Shown here piece by piece: positions 52,432 to 63,996 of a stretch of 64,000 bases of DNA (the stretch's first letter is position 1; every line of letters starts with the position of its first letter). Made by a program: the position numbers and the translations under genes. The notes under the pieces were generated by a model. The model saw only the letters and a program-made list of their open reading frames with translations. It was not told where the DNA came from and did not search any database. The DNA is taken from contig DATCMB010000022.1 of assembly GCA_036563615.1 (NCBI GenBank), positions 434,001 through 498,000 of the forward strand. Reading direction: 5' to 3'. Source of the DNA: Candidatus Binatia bacterium. GTDB lineage: Bacteria > Desulfobacterota > Binatia > UBA12015.

Positions 52432-53022
52432 TCAGGGCGTGCGCATCGGCGACGGGCTCGGGATCGGCGTCGGGACGCCCGACGGGGTCGGCCCGGCCGA
52501 GCTCGGCGTCGGCGTGGGCGTCGCGGTCACGCTGATCGTCGCCGTCGCGGTGTTGTCGAGGAACTGGATGCGCGCGTTGGCGATCCCGACGGTGCGGCCC
52601 GCGGGCACCTCCGCGAGCTGACCCTCGGGGTCGAGGAGCTGCGCGATCGGATCGTCGGGCTCGATCGTGCCGTTCTGGTTGACGTCGACCCAGAAGAAGA
52701 CGTCGACCTTGCCGGGATCGACGTTGGTGCGGCTGAAGGTGCCCTCGATGGAGGGAATGGTCAGGAAGCTCGCCGGACAGCTCGACGGGTCCTGACCGGG
52801 CTCGAGGCCGACGCAGATCAGCACGTTGATCTGCGCCGGATTGGTGAACGGGTTGCTGCTCGTGATGTTGCCCGTCACCGTGACCATCGGCGACGGGGTC
52901 GGCGGGCCGTCCGGGCAGTTCAGGCAGATGTCCTCGCCGCCGCAGGCGAGCAGCCCCGCGACGAGCGCGACCGCCGCCGTCGTCATCACCCTCGCCACCA
53001 GCGACCCGCCTCGACGTCTCAT
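52432..53022 (-). CDS. Lipoprotein with Pro/Thr-rich tail
   Basis: The 196-residue product has a signal peptide with lipobox VAGLLACGG, a Cys-rich start (CLNCPDG), a beta-rich middle containing VFFWVDVNQNGTIEPDD, which reads like a calcium-loop or Asp-rich turn, and a tail of TPTPTPS-type repeats (about 160-196). It is probably an envelope-exposed protein. No family recognised. It lies between converging and diverging neighbours with no operon partner. Confidence 0.7.
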   Translation of the reverse strand: MRRRGGSLVARVMTTAAVALVAGLLACGGEDICLNCPDGPPTPSPMVTVTGNITSSNPFTNPAQINVLICVGLEPGQDPSSCPASFLTIPSIEGTFSRTNVDPGKVDVFFWVDVNQNGTIEPDDPIAQLLDPEGQLAEVPAGRTVGIANARIQFLDNTATATISVTATPTPTPSSAGPTPSGVPTPIPSPSPMRTP

Positions 53023-53122
53023 CGCCCGAAACTTACGGCTCGGCGGCGCACGAGGTCAAATCGGGACGACCCGCGCGTCCCCGGTAGCGAAGCGCACCGC
53101 TTCTCGTTAGACGACGAAGCTT

Positions 53123-54523
<1,401 letters not shown>

Positions 54524-54640
54524 CCGGCGCGTGACGCGGGGCGGGCGCGTCGTGCGCGCTCGTCCGTGCGTCTTCGCCGGATCTCGGTGCGCGGTCCGTC
54601 CGCGTTCCGCGCCAGACGCTCGATTCGATCTTAAGGCTGA

Positions 54641-55594
<954 letters not shown>

Positions 55595-55611
55595 GTCGTC
55601 CGGGTCCCGCC

Positions 55612-56469
55612 GTGCACAGCGCCGCGATCGACTTCGGCGGGACGGTCACCGACCTCGTCCTGCGCCGGCCGGGGCGCGACGACGTGCTGCTCGCGCTGCC
55701 GTCGGCGTCGCCGGAGCCCGCCGTCGCGGAGGAGCTGCTCGCGCAGCTGGTCCGCGCGTCGGTCGACGGCACGCGCTCGGCGCTCGAGCTGGTCGCGGTG
55801 ACCGGCGGTCGCTCCTGGCAGCTCCCGGACCGGCTGGGCTCGACCCGCGTCGTCAAGGTCGACGAGCCGACGGCGACCGCGGTCGGCGGCCTGCGCGAAG
55901 CGCCGCCGACGCCGGCGATCGTCGTCAGCCTCGGCACCGGGACCGGCATCGTGCTCGCCGACCCGCCGAACCCGCCGCAGCGGCTCGTCGGCAGCGGCAT
56001 CGGCGGCGGCACGCTGCTCGGGCTCGCGAAGCTGCTGCTCGGCACGACCGACGTCGAGACGATCGGCGAGCTCTCGCGGCGCGGCGACGTGTCGCGCTGC
56101 GACCTCACGGTCGGCGACATCCTCGGCAGCGGCGTCGGACCGGTTCCCGCCGAGGCGACGGCGGCGCACTTCGCGCGCGTCGCCCGCAAGGGTGGCGGAG
56201 AGCCGCGCCCCGAGGACCTCGCCGCCGCGCTCATCAACCTCGTCGGGCAGGCGGCGCTGCGGCTCGCGTTCGAGGCGGCGCGCTTCCACTCGGCGCGCTC
56301 GATCGTGCTGCTCGGGCACGTGCTCGACGTGCCCGGCTTCCGCGACGCCATCGAGCGCATCCCGCTGCTCGACCGTTCCTTCGTTCGCATCGTGACCGAC
56401 CCGGGCTTCGCGGTCGCGCGCGGCGCGCTCGAGACCGCGCTGCGCGACGGCGCTCCGTACCCAGCGTAA
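55612..56469 (+). CDS. Type II pantothenate kinase-like protein (CoaW/fumble family)
   Basis: The 285-residue protein begins [17 protein letters not shown] (ASKHA phosphate-1 loop) and has [14 protein letters not shown] and [19 protein letters not shown], the hallmark of the type II PanK (CoaW/fumble) family. The start is GTG 55612. It lies between mdh and sucC on the same strand. A true type III coaX exists 6 kb upstream, so this may be a second kinase or a regulator; sequence does not decide. Confidence 0.82.
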   Translation: MHSAAIDFGGTVTDLVLRRPGRDDVLLALPSASPEPAVAEELLAQLVRASVDGTRSALELVAVTGGRSWQLPDRLGSTRVVKVDEPTATAVGGLREAPPTPAIVVSLGTGTGIVLADPPNPPQRLVGSGIGGGTLLGLAKLLLGTTDVETIGELSRRGDVSRCDLTVGDILGSGVGPVPAEATAAHFARVARKGGGEPRPEDLAAALINLVGQAALRLAFEAARFHSARSIVLLGHVLDVPGFRDAIERIPLLDRSFVRIVTDPGFAVARGALETALRDGAPYPA

Positions 56470-56509
56470 CGGCTCCCGCACGCACCAGGCAGGCAGAAAG
56501 GCAAGCCAG

Positions 56510-57679
56510 ATGAACATTCACGAGTATCAGGCGAAGCAGATCCTCGCGCGCTACGGCGTCGCGACGCTGCGCAACCAGGTCGCCTCGACCCCCGAGGAGG
56601 CGGCGCAGGCGGTGCAGCAGCTCGGCGGCCCGGGCCCGTGGGTGGTGAAGGCGCAGATTCACGCCGGCGGCCGCGGCAAGGCCGGCGGCGTCAAGCTGGT
56701 GAAGAGCGCCGACGAGGCGCGCGAGTTCGCGAAGTCGATCCTCGGCAAGCCGCTCGTGACGCACCAGACCGGGCCGCAGGGCAGGGTGGTGCACCGCGTG
56801 CTCGTCGAGGACGGCTGCAAGATCGCGCGCGAGCTCTACCTTGGCTTGACGCTCGACCGCGCGACCAGCCTGATCACCGTGATCGCGTCCGCGGAGGGCG
56901 GCGTCGAGATCGAGGAGGTCGCGGCGAAGACGCCGGAGAAGATCCTGCGCGAGGCGGTGCAGCCGGTCGTCGGCCTGCAGCCGTTCCAGGCGCGCAAGCT
57001 CGGCAAGGCGCTCGGCATCCCCGCCGCGTCGCTCGGCAAGCTCGCCAAGTTCCTCACCGGGCTCTACCAGGCGTACATCGACACCGACGCGTCGCTGGTC
57101 GAGATCAACCCGCTCGTGCTCACCGAGGAGGGCGATCTCGTCGCGCTCGACGCGAAGATGGGCTTCGACGACAACGCGCTCTTCCGCCACCCGGAGATCA
57201 AGGAGCTGCGCGATCCGAACGAGGAGGACCCGCGCGAGCAGGAGGCGCAGAAGTACGACCTCTCCTACATCGCGCTCGAGGGCAACATCGGCTGCATGGT
57301 GAACGGCGCCGGCCTCGCGATGGCGACGATGGACATCATCAAGTACGCGGGCGGCGAGCCGGCGAACTTCCTCGACGTCGGCGGCGGCGCGAGCGAGGAG
57401 AAGGTCGCGGCGGCGTTCCGCATCATCCTCGCCGACCCGACGGTGAAGGCCGTCTTCATCAACATCTTCGGCGGCATCATGCGCTGCGACGTGCTCGCGG
57501 CCGGCGTGGTGAAGGCCGCGAAGGACATGAAGCTGACGGTCCCGGTCGTGGTCCGCATGGAAGGCACGAACGTCAAGGAAGGAAAGCAGATTCTCGCGGA
57601 CTCCGGTCTCAACATCATCGCCGCCGAGGACATGCTCGACGGTGCCAAGAAGGCCGTAGCCGCCGCGAAGGGCGCCTGA
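56510..57679 (+). CDS. sucC: Succinyl-CoA synthetase beta subunit
   Basis: SucC forms the ATP-grasp half of the TCA succinyl-CoA ligase. The 389-residue protein has [17 protein letters not shown], the nucleotide motif [16 protein letters not shown] and the CoA-transfer loop [17 protein letters not shown] 56510 has AGAAAGG upstream. sucD follows after 14 bases, allowing coupled assembly. Confidence 0.97.
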   Translation: MNIHEYQAKQILARYGVATLRNQVASTPEEAAQAVQQLGGPGPWVVKAQIHAGGRGKAGGVKLVKSADEAREFAKSILGKPLVTHQTGPQGRVVHRVLVEDGCKIARELYLGLTLDRATSLITVIASAEGGVEIEEVAAKTPEKILREAVQPVVGLQPFQARKLGKALGIPAASLGKLAKFLTGLYQAYIDTDASLVEINPLVLTEEGDLVALDAKMGFDDNALFRHPEIKELRDPNEEDPREQEAQKYDLSYIALEGNIGCMVNGAGLAMATMDIIKYAGGEPANFLDVGGGASEEKVAAAFRIILADPTVKAVFINIFGGIMRCDVLAAGVVKAAKDMKLTVPVVVRMEGTNVKEGKQILADSGLNIIAAEDMLDGAKKAVAAAKGA

Positions 57680-57693
57680 GCCGGAGAACCCCC

Positions 57694-58566
57694 ATGAGCA
57701 TTCTGGTCGACAAGAACACCAAGGTCGTCACCCAGGGAATCACCGGGGCGACGGGTCAGTTCCACACGCGCGCGTGCAAGGAGTACGGCACGCAGGTGGT
57801 CGCCGGCGTGACGCCGGGCAAGGGCGGCACGGACTTCGAGGGCATCCCGATCTTCGACACCGTCGCCGAGGCGCGCGCGAAGACCGGCTGCAACGCGAGC
57901 GTGATCTACGTCCCGCCGCCGTTCGCGGCCGACGCGATCATGGAGGCGGCCGACGCCGGCGTCGAGCTCGTGATCTGCATCACCGAGGGCATCCCGGTGC
58001 TCGACATGGTGCGCGTCAAGCGCTTCCTCGCCGGCACGAAGACGCGCCTCATCGGACCGAACTGCCCGGGCGTCATCACGCCGGGCGAGTGCAAGATCGG
58101 CATCATGCCCGGCTACATCCACAAGCCGGGCAAGATCGGCGTGGTGTCGCGCAGCGGCACGCTCACGTACGAGGCCGTGCACCAGCTCACGCAGCTCGGC
58201 ATCGGGCAGTCGACGTGCGTCGGCATCGGCGGCGACCCGGTGAACGGCACCGGCTTCATCGACGTCCTCGAGCTCTTCAACCGCGACCCGAACACCGAGG
58301 GCGTCATCATGATCGGCGAGATCGGCGGCACGGCCGAGGAGGAGGCCGCCGAGTACGTCAAGCGCGAGATGAAGAAGCCGGTCGCGGGCTTCATCGCCGG
58401 CCAGACCGCGCCCAAGGGCAAGCGCATGGGCCACGCCGGCGCGATCATCTCGGGCGGCAAGGGAACGGCTGCGGACAAGATCGCCGCGATGGAAGCAGCG
58501 GGCATCCGCGTCGCACCGAGCCCGGCGGAGCTCGGCGTGACGATGCGCGCGGCGCTGGGCGGCTGA
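57694..58566 (+). CDS. sucD: Succinyl-CoA synthetase alpha subunit
   Basis: The 290-residue protein contains the CoA site [19 protein letters not shown] and the phosphohistidine loop [18 protein letters not shown], where His is phosphorylated. It follows sucC in the same operon and precedes ndk by 21 bases. Confidence 0.97.
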   Translation: MSILVDKNTKVVTQGITGATGQFHTRACKEYGTQVVAGVTPGKGGTDFEGIPIFDTVAEARAKTGCNASVIYVPPPFAADAIMEAADAGVELVICITEGIPVLDMVRVKRFLAGTKTRLIGPNCPGVITPGECKIGIMPGYIHKPGKIGVVSRSGTLTYEAVHQLTQLGIGQSTCVGIGGDPVNGTGFIDVLELFNRDPNTEGVIMIGEIGGTAEEEAAEYVKREMKKPVAGFIAGQTAPKGKRMGHAGAIISGGKGTAADKIAAMEAAGIRVAPSPAELGVTMRAALGG

Positions 58567-58587
58567 GAAGCTCAAGGAGTCAAGCAC

Positions 58588-59001
58588 ATGGAACGTACCC
58601 TCTCGATCATCAAGCCCGACGCGGTCGCGAAGCACGGCATCGGCAAGGTCCTCGCGCGGATCGAGGAGGCCGGCCTGAAGGTCGTCGCCGGGCGCTACCT
58701 GCGCCTCACCACCGAGCAGGCCGAGGCCTTCTACGCCGTCCACAAGGAGCGGCCGTTCTTCAAGGACCTGGTCAAGTTCATGACCTCGGGCCCGGTGTTC
58801 GTCTCGGTGCTCGAAGGCGAGAACGCGATCACGCGCTACCGCGAGGTGCTCGGCGCGACCGACCCCGCGAAGGCCGCGCCCGGCACGGTGCGCAAGGACT
58901 TCGGCACCGACGTCGAGAAGAACGCGGCGCACGGCTCCGACGGGCCGGACACGGCGCGGCAGGAGATCGCGTTCTTCTTCCGCGGCATCGACTTCGTTTG
59001 A
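58588..59001 (+). CDS. ndk: Nucleoside diphosphate kinase
   Basis: The 137-residue kinase balances NTP pools and can use the nucleoside triphosphate made by Suc[19 protein letters not shown] starts the fold, and the phosphohistidine sits in [12 protein letters not shown]. The last codons (FFRGIDFV then TGA) are echoed at 61590-61607; see findings. Confidence 0.96.
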   Translation: MERTLSIIKPDAVAKHGIGKVLARIEEAGLKVVAGRYLRLTTEQAEAFYAVHKERPFFKDLVKFMTSGPVFVSVLEGENAITRYREVLGATDPAKAAPGTVRKDFGTDVEKNAAHGSDGPDTARQEIAFFFRGIDFV

Positions 59002-59010
59002 TCAGTGCGC

Positions 59011-59050
59011 TGCGCCGCGGCCGGGTGCTTCCACCGGCGGCCGCGGCGCA
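59011..59050 (+). terminator. Long GC-rich hairpin after ndk
   Basis: TGCGCCGCGGCCG (59011-59023) pairs perfectly with 59038-59050. Inside, GGTG and CACC can extend the stem around a CTTC loop. It starts nine bases after the ndk stop. There is no following T-run, so it fits an unusual or Rho-assisted terminator. Confidence 0.6.
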
Positions 59051-59066
59051 GCGTCCCCCACCTTCT

Positions 59067-59091
59067 CGGCACGGCTCGTCTCGCCGTGCCG
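59067..59091 (+). terminator. Second hairpin after ndk
   Basis: CGGCACGGC (59067-59075) and GCCGTGCCG (59083-59091) form a perfect 9-bp stem with a 7-base loop, followed by CTCCCTTGGG. Together with the first hairpin it likely closes the icd-ndk run. Confidence 0.5.
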
Positions 59092-59396
59092 CCTCCCTTG
59101 GGAATCGTCGCGAACGAGGACGACCTCGCGACGGACATCGAGCTCTTCGTTTCTCCTCCGAGCTGCGTCCGGCCAGGCACGCGGCCCTCGAGACGCTCTC
59201 GAATTTCGTTCCTGAAATCGCGTCGATGAGATGCGGCGAAACGGATCTATGCTTGACGCACGTCGATGCTGTGTGAGGTGCAGCTGCATTTGACGTGCTC
59301 ATGCGCAACATAAGGATCTCTTGACGTTCGCGTCTCCTCCCGGCAATGAGCGGCGGACTTCCGGCCGGAGGTCTCCGGCCGCACGGGAGGGTTCGC

Positions 59397-60404
59397 ATGC
59401 CGCATCGATCTTTCTTCGTCTCGATGTTGCTGCTTGCGGTTGCCCCCGCAACGCACGCAGCACCGACGCGCGCGCAGCATTGTGAGGCGTCGCTCGAGTT
59501 CGCGTCCGCCAAGTACGCGCAGTGCAGGCTCGTCGCCGAGCAGAAGTATTCCATCAGCCTCGATGCCGCGAAGCGCGAGAATGCGCTCCTCAAGTGCTCC
59601 GCGAGCTTCGCCAAGGCCTTCGCGAAGGCGACGACGAAGTACGGGGCAGACTGCGCCGCGACCGAGCCTTCGTCGGCGTTCGAAACCTACCTGTCGCAGT
59701 GCGCGGACGACGTCGCGTCCGCGGCCGGCGGTGCGTCGCTGCCCGACTACGCCGGCGAGCTCGCGAGCTGCAACGGCGATCTCGCAACCTGCGAGAGCGA
59801 TCTCGCCGCGTGCGCGTCACGGCCGCCGGCGCTGCTGCTGAAGACCGGGCAGACGTCGAGCCATGGCAGCGGTAGCGACGGCGACCTGCAGATCGGCGTC
59901 GCGCACCGCTTCGTCGACAACGGCGACGGGACGATCACCGACACGCGGACGGGCCTGATGTGGGAGAAGAAGTCGGACGACGGCTCGATCCACGACAAGG
60001 ACAACACGTACACGTGGTGCAGCGACGCGAATCGCGACGGGGTTTGCGACGGCCTCGACGTGGCGCTCGACGGTACGGTGGTGACGGAGTTTCTCGCGGA
60101 GCTGAACTCCGGCAGCGGCTTCGCGGGATACACCGACTGGCGGCTACCGAACCGCAAGGAGCTCGAGAGCCTCGTGAGCCTCGAGGTGTTCGATCCGAGC
60201 GCCCTTCCGGAGTTCGACTCGGGCTGCGAGCCCGGCTGCACCGTGCTGACGTGCAGCTGCACCGCTTCCGGCGGCTACTGGTCGTCGTCCACACCGGCCT
60301 CCGTTCCGCAGAGCGCATGGCAGGTGGACTTCGGCGACGCCGCGGTGCTCGGGGGCAGTAAGGCGGGAGAGAAGCACGTGCGCGCGGTTCGCGGCGGCGC
60401 GTGA
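59397..60404 (+). CDS. Secreted DUF1566 protein with Cys-rich N-terminal module (paralogue 1)
   Basis: From ATG 59397 (GGGAGG upstream) the protein has 335 residues. A signal peptide ends at AHA-APT. A Cys-rich alpha-helical module (about 23-140) begins APTRAQHCEASLEFASAKYA and ends with a Cys every seven residues in ASCNGDLATCESDLAAC. A DUF1566 (Lcl C-terminal-like) domain follows (about 150-335): VDNGDGTITDTRTGLMWEK, DWRLPNRKELESL and a final VRAVRGG. DUF1566 is related to C-type-lectin/FGE-like folds. Function unknown; it is the first of three tandem relatives. Confidence 0.8.
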   Translation: MPHRSFFVSMLLLAVAPATHAAPTRAQHCEASLEFASAKYAQCRLVAEQKYSISLDAAKRENALLKCSASFAKAFAKATTKYGADCAATEPSSAFETYLSQCADDVASAAGGASLPDYAGELASCNGDLATCESDLAACASRPPALLLKTGQTSSHGSGSDGDLQIGVAHRFVDNGDGTITDTRTGLMWEKKSDDGSIHDKDNTYTWCSDANRDGVCDGLDVALDGTVVTEFLAELNSGSGFAGYTDWRLPNRKELESLVSLEVFDPSALPEFDSGCEPGCTVLTCSCTASGGYWSSSTPASVPQSAWQVDFGDAAVLGGSKAGEKHVRAVRGGA

Positions 60405-60451
60405 TTCGGCTCTTCCTCTCGAAGTCGTTCGATCCTCAACGGAGGTTCGCC

Positions 60452-61441
60452 ATGCCACACCGCTCCATTTTCGCTCTGATTCCTGTGCTTGCCTTCGCTG
60501 CTGCGGCGCACGCGGCGCCGACGCGCGCGCAGCAGTGCGAGGCGGCGCTCGAGCTCGCGTCGGCCAAGTACGCGCGATGCCGGCTCGTCGCCGAGCAGAG
60601 GCACTCGAGGAACCCCGACGCGGCGAAGCGAGAGAAGGCGCTCGCCAAGTGCTCGGCAAACTTCAGCAAGGCGTTCACCAAGGCGACGACGAAGTACGGG
60701 GCAGACTGCGCCGCGACGGAGCCGTCGTCGACGTTCGAGACGTACCTCGCGCAGTGCACGGACGACGTCGCGGCCGCGGCCGGCGGCGCGTCGCTGCCCG
60801 ACTACGCCGGCGAGCTCGCGAGCTGCAACGCGGATCTCGCGAGCTGCGAGGACGATCTCGCCGCCTGCGAGGCGGAGCCCGGGGCGCGGCTGCTCAAGAC
60901 CGGGCAGACGACGAGCTACGGTCCCGGCGACGACGGCGACCTGCAGATGGGCGTCGCGCACCACTTCGTCGACAACGGCGACGGGACGATCACCGACACG
61001 CGGACGGGCCTGATGTGGGAGAAGAAGTCGGACGACGGCTCGATCCACGACAGGGACAACAGGTACACGTGGTGCGCCGGTCCGTCCGGGCTGTGCACGG
61101 AGCTCGACGGTACCGTGGTGACGGAGTTCCTCGCGACGCTGAACTCCGGCAGCGGCTTCGCGGGCTACACGGACTGGCGGCTGCCGAACCGCAGGGAGCT
61201 CGAGACCCTCGTCAACCTCGAAGTCTACAATCGAGCGACGTTTCCCGAGTTCGAGTCGGGCTGCGTCCCCGGCTGCGCGGTGCTGACCTGCAGTTGCACC
61301 TTTCCTGGCTTCTACTGGACGTCGTCGACGTCCGCCGAGGCTCCGGTGACCGCGTGGATCGTGGATTTCGGCGAAGGGTTCATGATCCCGATGGGCAAGG
61401 GGGCCAGCACCTACGTCCGGGCCGTCCGCGGCGGCTCGTGA
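60452..61441 (+). CDS. Secreted DUF1566 protein with Cys-rich N-terminal module (paralogue 2)
   Basis: The 329-residue product (ATG 60452, GGAGG upstream) repeats the plan of the previous gene. It has a signal peptide ending AHA-APT, the Cys-rich module starting APTRAQQCEAALELASAKYA with TTKYGADCAATEPSS conserved, and a DUF1566 domain with TDTRTGLMWEKKSDDGSIHD identical to its neighbour. It lacks a short acidic insert after CDGLD seen in paralogue 1. The leader before the ATG is similar too (GAGGTTCGC), pointing to tandem duplication. It lies 47 bases downstream of paralogue 1. Confidence 0.8.
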   Translation: MPHRSIFALIPVLAFAAAAHAAPTRAQQCEAALELASAKYARCRLVAEQRHSRNPDAAKREKALAKCSANFSKAFTKATTKYGADCAATEPSSTFETYLAQCTDDVAAAAGGASLPDYAGELASCNADLASCEDDLAACEAEPGARLLKTGQTTSYGPGDDGDLQMGVAHHFVDNGDGTITDTRTGLMWEKKSDDGSIHDRDNRYTWCAGPSGLCTELDGTVVTEFLATLNSGSGFAGYTDWRLPNRRELETLVNLEVYNRATFPEFESGCVPGCAVLTCSCTFPGFYWTSSTSAEAPVTAWIVDFGEGFMIPMGKGASTYVRAVRGGS

Positions 61442-61793
61442 GCTGACGCACGATCCTCGAGGGCTTGGTTTCGCGGGCGCCGGCTCGTGGCGCGAGCCGC
61501 GGGCCGGCGCCCGCGAGACGGTTGTCGCTGGGCGCTCGCTCCCCGAGCCTCGCCGCGAGGAAGCCAGAACCGCGACGCCGTTCCTGCGAGGCATCGGCTT
61601 CGTTTGACCTTCGCCTGATGGCGACCGCCGTCGCGGCGTAGCGGAGCTCGCTCCGGCCGGCGACGCCCCGGTCGACCCGACGCGGGCCATGGCCGGGCGG
61701 TCAGGCAAGATTCTGCTTGATCGTCAAGCGAAAAGGCGGTAGCGTGCGCGGCACTTCGTTCAGGACGTGTTCGGCCGCGACTGGAGGTGCCCC
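61442..61793. other. 352-base noncoding region before the third paralogue
   Basis: A large hairpin has 14-bp perfect arms (61471-61484 and 61503-61516) with a nested alternative GGCTCG/CGAGCC. A copy of the ndk 3 prime end lies at 61590-61607. GCTTGA-TCG-TCAAGC (61715-61729) is a palindrome just ahead of the gene, and TTGATC-17-TAGCGT around it is only a weak promoter match. No ORF is supported. Confidence 0.55.
61471..61516 (+). terminator. Hairpin after the second DUF1566 gene
   Basis: Arms 61471-61484 and 61503-61516 are perfect 14-bp complements, starting TCGCGGGCGCC. It begins 30 bases after the paralogue 2 stop. There is no T-run. An inner stem, GGCTCG/CGAGCC, competes with part of the outer arm. 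Confidence 0.5.
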
Positions 61794-62840
61794 ATGCTAC
61801 GCCGAGTTCCCATCCTCCTGATCCCGCTGCTGATCCTCGTTCCCGCGGCACGAGCGGCGCCGACGCGCGCCCAGCTGTGCGAGGCCGCGCTCGAGCTTGC
61901 GGCGGCGCGCTATGCGCGCTGTCGGCTGCTTGCCGAGCAACGGTACTCGAAGTCCCTCGACGCGGAGCGACGGACGACGGCCCTCACCAGGTGCTCGCGA
62001 AACCTCGCGGAGGCGTTCGCGAGGGCGACGGCCAAGTACGGCGCGGACTGCGCGGCGACGGAGCCGTCGTCGGCGTTCGAGGAGTACTTGATGCAGTGCA
62101 CGGACGACGTGGCGGCGGCGGCCGCTGGCGCGGAGCTCCCGGACTACGCAGGCTGCGCGGCAGAGCTGGCGGCCTGCACGGCCAACCTCGCGACGTGCAG
62201 CGCGGAGCTGGAGGTCACCGTGGCGGACCTCGAAGCCTGCGAGGCCGAGCTGGCCGCGTGCCCGCCGAACGTGGCGCACCTGATCGTGAACGTCGCCGTC
62301 CACAACGAGCGCGGCGGCACTGCGACCGCGAGCGACTTCGGCGTCCACGTCGGCGGCGCGGGCGCGATTCCGTCCTCGTTCCCGGGTGAAGCCGCACCCG
62401 GCACGATCGTGACGGTGACGCCGGGGCAGACGTTCCTCATGGCCGTGACGAACCCAGCGCCCGGCTACTTCGTCTCGTTCCTGGGTAGCTGTGGTTCCGA
62501 GCCGCTCGCGCCCGGGGCGATCGCCACCTGCACCGTCAAGGCCGAGTACCTCCCGGCGCGGCTCCACGTCATCAAGACCGTCAGGAACGACGATGGCGGC
62601 ACCGCGGTCGCGTCCGATTGGACGATCCACGTCGCCAACGCGAACCCGTCGCCCTCGTCGTTTCCGGGCACGGCGTCGCCGGGCGTGGAGGTCGCGATCG
62701 ACGTTGGGCCGTACTCGGTGACGGAATCGGGCGGGCCGGACGGGTATCAGGCGTCGTTCTCGGGCTGCTCGGGGACCGCGGTCGTCGGTGGCGTCTACGT
62801 CTGCGAGATCGTCAACGACGACGTCGCGCCGACGCCGTAG
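61794..62840 (+). CDS. Secreted protein with Cys-rich module and two beta-sandwich repeats (paralogue 3)
   Basis: From ATG 61794 (GGAGG upstream) the protein has 348 residues. A signal peptide ends ARA-APT. The Cys-rich module again starts APTRAQLCEAALELAAARYA and keeps YGADCAATEPSS. The heptad-Cys segment is longer here (LATCSAELEVTVADLEAC). Instead of DUF1566 it has two repeats of about 85 residues: the first from LIVNVAVHNERGGTATASDF, the second from LHVIKTVRNDDGGTAVASDW to ESGGPDGYQASFSGC. They resemble SpaA/prealbumin-like surface domains. Function unknown. Confidence 0.78.
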   Translation: MLRRVPILLIPLLILVPAARAAPTRAQLCEAALELAAARYARCRLLAEQRYSKSLDAERRTTALTRCSRNLAEAFARATAKYGADCAATEPSSAFEEYLMQCTDDVAAAAAGAELPDYAGCAAELAACTANLATCSAELEVTVADLEACEAELAACPPNVAHLIVNVAVHNERGGTATASDFGVHVGGAGAIPSSFPGEAAPGTIVTVTPGQTFLMAVTNPAPGYFVSFLGSCGSEPLAPGAIATCTVKAEYLPARLHVIKTVRNDDGGTAVASDWTIHVANANPSPSSFPGTASPGVEVAIDVGPYSVTESGGPDGYQASFSGCSGTAVVGGVYVCEIVNDDVAPTP

Positions 62841-62955
62841 GCGCCAAGAGCCGCGCGCCGGAGAGGCCCCGGCCAACAGGGCGTCCGCGCGGCGCGGCGA
62901 CCGCGGACGCGGACCGCGCGGTGCCAGCGCGCGGTCCGCGTGCTAGGCCTCCGGC

Positions 62956-63996
62956 GTGCTCCCGGTCTTCGCCGCCACGCCCGACTCGGTGAACGCGATC
63001 CTTCACCGCGCCGGGATTGCGTCCTATCGCACGGGACAGGTGCTGTCGTGGATCTACGGCCGCGGGGTCACGGATCCCGACGCGATGACCAACCTGCCGC
63101 GCGAGCTGCGCGCGTACCTCCGCTCCGAGCTCGCGCCGCCGGCGCTCGAGGTGGTCCGCATCGCGCGCTCGCACGACGGCACCCGCAAGATGGCGCTGCG
63201 CCTCGCTGACGGCGAGCTGATCGAGAGCGTTCTGATCCCCGACCGGCACCGCCTGACCCTGTGCGTGTCGTCGCAGGTCGGCTGCGCGATGGGCTGCGCC
63301 TTCTGCGCGACCGCGCGGCTCGGGCTGCGCCGCCACCTGCGCATCGACGAGATCGTCGGGCAGGTGATGCTCGCGCGCCGCCACCTCGAGGAGGATCCGC
63401 TCGGCGTGGGCCACCTGACGAACCTCGTCTTCATGGGCATGGGCGAGCCGCTGCACAACCTCGAGAACGTGATCGGCGCGATCGACATCCTGACCTCGCC
63501 CTGGGGGCTCGGCATCTCGCCGCGGCGGATCACGGTGTCGACGGTCGGGCTCGTGCCGCAGATGCAGGCGCTGCTCGAGCGCACCGCGGTCAATCTCGCG
63601 GTGTCGCTGTCGGCGACCACCGAGGAGAGCCGGCGCGTGCTGATGCCGGTCACGCGCAAGTACTCGCTGCGCACGCTGCTCGACGCCTGCCGCGCGCTGC
63701 CGCTGCCGCGTCGCCGACGCATCACCTTCGAGTACGTGCTGCTCGCCGGCGAGAACGACGGCGACGAGGACGCGCGCCGTCTGGTGTCGCTGCTGCACGG
63801 CATCCGCGCCAAGGTGAACCTGATCTGCTTCAACCCGTTCCCCGGTGCTCCGTACGAGGGCACGCCGGAGGCGCGCCGCCTGCGCTTCCAGCAGCTGCTC
63901 CTCGACCACGGCGTCCACGCCACGATCCGCGAGAGCCGCGGGCCGGACATCGCAGCCGCGTGCGGCCAGCTCGCCGCGCAGGCGGCGGCCGGCTGA
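62956..63996 (+). CDS. rlmN: Dual-specificity RNA methyltransferase RlmN
   Basis: RlmN is a radical-SAM enzyme that makes m2A2503 in 23S rRNA and m2A37 in tRNA. The 346-residue product (GTG 62956) has the CxxxCxxC cluster in CAMGCAFCATARLG, preceded by CVSSQVG, GMGEPLHN for SAM binding, and the C-terminal cysteine in RGPDIAAACGQL that forms the covalent intermediate. Its stop is at 63994-63996, just before the window ends. Confidence 0.96.
   Translation: MLPVFAATPDSVNAILHRAGIASYRTGQVLSWIYGRGVTDPDAMTNLPRELRAYLRSELAPPALEVVRIARSHDGTRKMALRLADGELIESVLIPDRHRLTLCVSSQVGCAMGCAFCATARLGLRRHLRIDEIVGQVMLARRHLEEDPLGVGHLTNLVFMGMGEPLHNLENVIGAIDILTSPWGLGISPRRITVSTVGLVPQMQALLERTAVNLAVSLSATTEESRRVLMPVTRKYSLRTLLDACRALPLPRRRRITFEYVLLAGENDGDEDARRLVSLLHGIRAKVNLICFNPFPGAPYEGTPEARRLRFQQLLLDHGVHATIRESRGPDIAAACGQLAAQAAAG

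Larger units (their letters stand above)
59002..59396. other. 395-base noncoding region after ndk with two strong hairpins
   Basis: No ORF with this genome's codon bias lies here. It holds two hairpins (59011-59050 and 59067-59091), a less GC-rich stretch at 59205-59330 that could contain the promoter of the following secreted-protein gene, and a tight inverted repeat CGGCCGGAG-GT-CTCCGGCCG (59362-59381), just upstream of that gene's GGGAGG ribosome site. I could not place a confident -35/-10 pair. Confidence 0.6.

Noticed and set aside
53089..53103. GAAGCG-CAC-CGCTTC palindrome before icd as an operator
   Set aside because: Six-base arms rich in GC are expected by chance in this genome, and no regulator gene is adjacent.
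61550..61607. A second, truncated ndk gene
   Set aside because: Only the final codons (RGI.FV then stop) match; upstream codons do not resemble ndk, so a pseudogene call is not supported.
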